Below, one piece after another: positions 6,401 to 8,072 of a DNA stretch of 8,072 nucleotides. This DNA is from Planctomycetaceae bacterium (GTDB lineage Bacteria > Planctomycetota > Planctomycetia > Planctomycetales > Planctomycetaceae): assembly GCA_027000105.1 (NCBI GenBank), contig JALTOP010000023.1:1-8072 (forward strand), read 5' to 3'. Under the pieces are notes generated by a model. It saw only the letters and a program-made list of their open reading frames with translations. It was not told where the DNA came from and did not search any database. The translations under genes and the position numbers were made by a program. Every line of letters starts with the position of its first letter. The stretch's first letter is position 1.

Positions 6401-8072
6401 ATTGGGATCGATACTGACCAGGTTGGAAACAACAGGATTGGCAGCGGCAATGGTGACAGGGCCCACATCTTCGTTGAAGGAGGCTGCCATGTTGATTGTT
6501 GTTGGAGTCGCGGGAGCAACCAGGTAGGCGTCCGATGCGTTCAGATTCACAACATAACCGAGATCCTGCAGGGAAGCGGTTGTCATTCTGCTGATAGGAT
6601 TGCTTCCGGCGTTGAGGAAGCCGGTCATCAGCTCGTTATTGAATACCGATTCTCTCCAGTGTGAATCAGCCGTCCCTGGGCCTCCTGTGTTTTCGACAGG
6701 AACACCAGTTTCAGTATTGCTGAAGCGGGTATTGTACTCGGCAGTGGCTCCCGCCCCGGTAAATCGTGTGTCTGTTACGCCATCGCCATTGCTGGGGTTC
6801 TGCAATAGTCCATCAGCCTGCCAGACCGTACCAATTCCCAGAACGTGTCCCATTTCGTGAAGAATGACATCCTGAAGCTGACCACTGTTTTCCAGATCTG
6901 TCAGGTCAGCCGTATCAAACTGCATGATTCCGTCGTAAGGAATGTTGGTGCCTGCCCGCAAACCGGTTGGAGCGGCCTGTCCCAAAATCCCTCCTGAACC
7001 ATCAATAGCAATACCACTGGCGGTGATCTGCAAGTCGTCGATGGCACCAACATCCGGAACGTCACCAAGAATCAGTTCTTCCCAGCGGGCAGCGGCCAAG
7101 GCAAATACTGCCTGCTGTGATGCGGTCAAACCGCCTCCGAAGATAAGATCGATCTGGAAGTTACTGACCGGATTCTGGCTAACCAGATTTCCGTTGCCAT
7201 CCATCAGGTTATTTTCGATGACCGGATCGGTCAGATTGGAATCCAGCAACTGGAAGTTGATACCGTTTCTTCCATTATTGTTGAGGGTGTTATCCGAAAT
7301 ATTCAGATTTGTAATAGGGGCGGTATCCGCACTGACCAGAATTCCGTCGAGCAGGTTACCGCTGATGATGCTATCGCGGATGGTGAAGTCGTCCAGGGTT
7401 GTGTCTTCAATATCGATCAGGACGCCATGATCCAGGTTGTCTGTACTCGCTGCGTGATAAATTCCACTATTGGAGCCGGCGGCAAACGCGGCACCGCTTC
7501 TCAGGCGAACCAGAATTCCGTTGCCATCTGTTGTTGAATCACCATCCTGACCGTTTCGCAGGAATTGATTCAGAATGTTGTATTGACGCGTCGTTTGATC
7601 GGCTGGATCGGTCAACGTATGGTCGAACGCTGTGCTGGGATCACCCACCTGTACGGTCAGCGAACTGTTATTGTCACCGTTAATGAACAGCCCGTTCAAA
7701 CCGTTATCGTTGTATTCACTGGGTGTCGTTCCATTAACCTCTCCGGTAACCGAATCGGTTGTATATGTTCCCATCATGGGGCTGCTCATCAGCAGGGTCG
7801 AATTATCCAACGCCTGCAAAATGGCCCCATGACCGAAGTTGCTGTTCGATTTGTGGTCATCAGGTGAAGAAAGCTCCATGATGCTTCCGGCACCAACTGC
7901 CTGGGCCTGGAAACCGAACTCGTTCCCCAGAGGAGTGGGAACTACCGCCAGGAATGGATTCTTCACGGGAGGCATCAAATCGGGATCGCTGGGGTTGACA
8001 CCGAGCACATACGGGTTGTTGAAAGAGGTATCGTTACTGAAGACCGTTGCCCGGAAGATTGCTCCATCACGT
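3482..8072 (-). CDS. Giant right-handed parallel beta-helix protein with inserted leishmanolysin-like metalloprotease (5' end outside window)
   Basis: The frame is open from the window edge (base 8071) to TAG at 3482-3484, at least 1,529 residues. A GTG at 8008 is only an internal Val codon: 21 further open codons precede it, so start and signal peptide are outside. Residues below count from 8008. Coils of the PbH1 type (pattern x-I-x-x-N-x-x-x-G-I, about 20 copies, such as NTINNNGGYGINMSL) occupy about 186-275 and 536-1165. Between them sits a zinc protease domain (about 282-497) with HEMGHVLGIG (384-393), distal His450 and Met461. Two EF-hand-like loops lie at 989-1011, and residues 1166-1508 are a beta-rich unassigned region. 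The composition (Asn, Asp, Gly, Thr; a single Cys) is typical of secreted surface proteins. Known beta-helix proteins bind or cleave polysaccharides or act as adhesins; which applies here is not shown. No PEP-CTERM, LPXTG or other sorting signal is recognised at the C-terminus (ending FLWDTF). Confidence 0.88.
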   Translation of the reverse strand, partial: RDGAIFRATVFSNDTSFNNPYVLGVNPSDPDLMPPVKNPFLAVVPTPLGNEFGFQAQAVGAGSIMELSSPDDHKSNSNFGHGAILQALDNSTLLMSSPMMGTYTTDSVTGEVNGTTPSEYNDNGLNGLFINGDNNSSLTVQVGDPSTAFDHTLTDPADQTTRQYNILNQFLRNGQDGDSTTDGNGILVRLRSGAAFAAGSNSGIYHAASTDNLDHGVLIDIEDTTLDDFTIRDSIISGNLLDGILVSADTAPITNLNISDNTLNNNGRNGINFQLLDSNLTDPVIENNLMDGNGNLVSQNPVSNFQIDLIFGGGLTASQQAVFALAAARWEELILGDVPDVGAIDDLQITASGIAIDGSGGILGQAAPTGLRAGTNIPYDGIMQFDTADLTDLENSGQLQDVILHEMGHVLGIGTVWQADGLLQNPSNGDGVTDTRFTGAGATAEYNTRFSNTETGVPVENTGGPGTADSHWRESVFNNELMTGFLNAGSNPISRMTTASLQDLGYVVNLNASDAYLVAPATPTTINMAASFNEDVGPVTIAAANPVVSNLVSIDPNADGNGINISVMNSNLDNVVIENNIITNSTNDGIRLLDPQFATNAEGDNQIHYKLNTINNNGGYGINMSLNLDNHLDSVICANDISGNGLGGVNVELSDDAVYHNGLIAPDTLLTADPTDDESWFFGNTINNNGGIGYHITAEDNAVFTLVGSTPTASTLNNNEDAGLAIEMSQNTVGDLRLDNVTINGNQDGSDPDFAGEGIGIILRDDSVLNNMRIGDPIVINPANPGTARTTTISNNANNGITIQLFGNSSLQESLIANTTVSGNGVDGLNVVRNQFGIVGDDANVLPAINAIAAANTAASPIAPLTASTVLANTVPDAPAEAFLIRDSFFNNNGDDGIDLTANLSNLNDEYFIRETDISGNGNNGVELFSQGDAEMLVDIRYSTINNNTGNGIDLQTTLNNVTDEASTTGTWVGLQIDGNGGDGIFLAGIFGELNGTTQPLQIGSNFTEDVNGNGFLDAGEDLDGDGRLDSDAVQITNNGGNGVNIPGSGTFSLYNAYVDGNGGSGLNVTGSIGDAGTPVPSAIDRSVFSNNALHGINLDSTTTQLLTMTNSLVEDNTRDGIQIQATDTLADNSTGFGSENVQLVMDTNVVRNNGGRGIDTTVRGDGSASVDINNIIVTGNGEQGIYNLVTASTTQSNEVSADVDLAQDGSIFANAFLNFVISADGGFNGTGQNLIASNALNDTYDGGGLVFRVGTTGAISGLASPYEDSNSVDPTLLGGLLASIEDSDIVGNNGVDFWIHTFASTVDPATTAGAWTDQNTNPRDNTNDVYTPTSQYEQDPLARIQIDRLDNLSGGSVDVFGISDSLSTGSSQDFAFYDNSETVFKSRGTTGVGPDNTTDGGADDDGPFSSGTRPRNATRLASRTGFTTYDTDGAGVTTRVAGAPLPPGLTINDTGGNSDNFLYPGMGLSTLRISSSADMVLGGFATRVSIFGGGSEFGIGSQPYDEIPPTQGDGLVFFRDVNFLWDTF
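3485..4513 (-). other. C-terminal unassigned region of the giant protein
   Basis: The last 343 residues of the giant protein no longer show the regular N-x-x-x-G-I coils. They contain scattered coil-like stretches (SIEDSDIVGNNGVDFWIH near 1263-1280), a polar linker rich in Asp, Thr and Gly (about 1370-1392), and a final Gly/Ser/aromatic-rich beta-type region ending in DGLVFFRDVNFLWDTF. It is unlike any sorting domain I recognise. It may cap the helix or serve as an export or surface-attachment module (inference). Confidence 0.5.
4514..6403 (-). repeat. Main parallel beta-helix coil array (PbH1 repeats)
   Basis: Roughly 18 degenerate coils lie in residues about 536-1165 of the giant protein, each with a core x-[ILV]-x-x-N-[NG]-x-x-x-G-[ILV]-x-[ILV]. 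Examples are NDISGNGLGGVNVEL, TTVSGNGVDGLNVV, TDISGNGNNGVELF, LQIDGNGGDGIFL and NVVRNNGGRGIDTTV. The aligned Asn positions would form stacked Asn ladders in the turns. Coils are separated by stretches of varying length, including an Ala-rich linker (about 826-856). At DNA level some coils keep near-identical stretches, such as an 18-base match at 5999-6016 and 6215-6232. Confidence 0.85.
4976..5044 (-). other. Tandem EF-hand-like calcium loops within the beta-helix
   Basis: Residues 989-1011 read DVNGNGFLDAGE followed at once by DLDGDGRLDSD. The first matches the 12-residue EF-hand or dockerin loop at positions 1 (D), 3 (N), 5 (N), 9 (D) and 12 (E). The second matches at 1, 3, 5 and 9 but lacks the acidic residue at 12. 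Such D-x-N/D-x-N/D-G loops bind calcium in many secreted proteins and here probably rigidify a turn or long loop of the helix. Binding itself is inferred. Confidence 0.6.
6518..7165 (-). other. Leishmanolysin-like (M8-type) zinc metalloprotease domain nested in the beta-helix
   Basis: Residues about 282-497 of the giant protein form a complete-looking metzincin domain. LTASQQAVFALAAARWEELI (295-314) is the typical N-terminal helix, IDGSGGILGQA (335-345) leads into the active site, and HEMGHVLGIGTVW (384-396) gives two zinc histidines (384, 388) and the catalytic Glu385. The next residue after the second Gly is not His, which excludes the short serralysin/matrixin HExxHxxGxxH form. The third ligand is most likely His450 in the SHWRE motif, with Met461 (ELMTG) as the Met-turn. 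That His-Met spacing of 11 is the same as in Leishmania leishmanolysin as I recall it (His334, Met345). All expected catalytic residues are present, so an active endopeptidase is predicted. The substrate is unknown. Confidence 0.8.
7184..7453 (-). repeat. N-terminal beta-helix coils before the protease insertion
   Basis: Residues about 186-275 of the giant protein carry coils such as SIISGNLLDGILV and NTLNNNGRNGINFQLLDSN, ending with the half-coil VIENNLMDGNGN immediately before the protease domain. The pattern resumes after it with DGNGINISV and VIENNIITNSTNDGI, so the same helix appears to be interrupted. Sequence between this block and the window edge (7454-8071) is Gly/Asn/Asp-rich with looser coil-like segments. 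Confidence 0.75.

Noticed and set aside
6179..6664. Plus-strand open frame with periodic IQ/VD/DTIxAVV units opposite the coils
   Set aside because: The apparent periodicity is only the mirror image of the coil repeats on the minus strand.
3482..8072. Asn-rich repeats as a CRISPR array or DNA satellite
   Set aside because: The periodicity is at protein level with degenerate codons and variable spacing; there are no conserved direct repeats with unique spacers.

Overview
The window looks like bacterial chromosome from a Planctomycetota-type organism, possibly a Gimesia/Rubinisphaera-like lineage. This is an inference: base composition is moderate, intergenic gaps are short, a tethered TAXI-type binding protein is present, and above all there is a giant Asn/Asp/Gly-rich parallel beta-helix protein carrying a leishmanolysin-like protease domain, a style common in that phylum. 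No RNA gene, CRISPR array, insertion sequence or phage gene is visible.

Positions 1-1387 (+) hold a cluster of three small heat-shock proteins (Hsp20/alpha-crystallin family). The first is only a C-terminal remnant at the window edge (stop at 118). After a 207-base gap come two complete paralogues (326-838 and 851-1387) separated by 12 bases and probably co-transcribed. They differ strongly in their N-terminal arms and C-terminal I/V-x-V motifs. 86 bases further on, with an excellent Shine-Dalgarno sequence before a GTG start, is a membrane-tethered TAXI-family substrate-binding protein (1474-2871). Its Shine-Dalgarno sequence is the 3' arm of a perfect 10-base inverted repeat whose other arm lies at 1401-1410, so translation may be controlled by leader folding.

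A HinT-type HIT hydrolase (2896-3252, -) is tail-to-tail with the TAXI gene, 24 bases apart. Upstream of it on the minus strand, behind a clear intrinsic terminator (3416-3456), is the end of a very large gene (3482 to beyond 8072, -). At least 1,529 codons are in the window and the frame is still open at the window edge, so its N-terminus and secretion signal are outside. The protein consists of many Asn-rich PbH1-type coils, interrupted near the N-terminal side of the visible part by a complete-looking zinc metalloprotease domain (HEMGH, distal His and Met-turn). There are two tandem EF-hand-like calcium loops within the coil array, and the C-terminal region of about 340 residues is unassigned.

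Functionally the left part (chaperones, binding protein, HinT) is housekeeping or stress related. The right part encodes a probable extracellular or cell-surface protein with adhesive and/or proteolytic roles. Nothing shows the two halves work together. The most unusual items are the nested protease-in-beta-helix architecture and the possible Shine-Dalgarno-sequestering leader of the TAXI gene.
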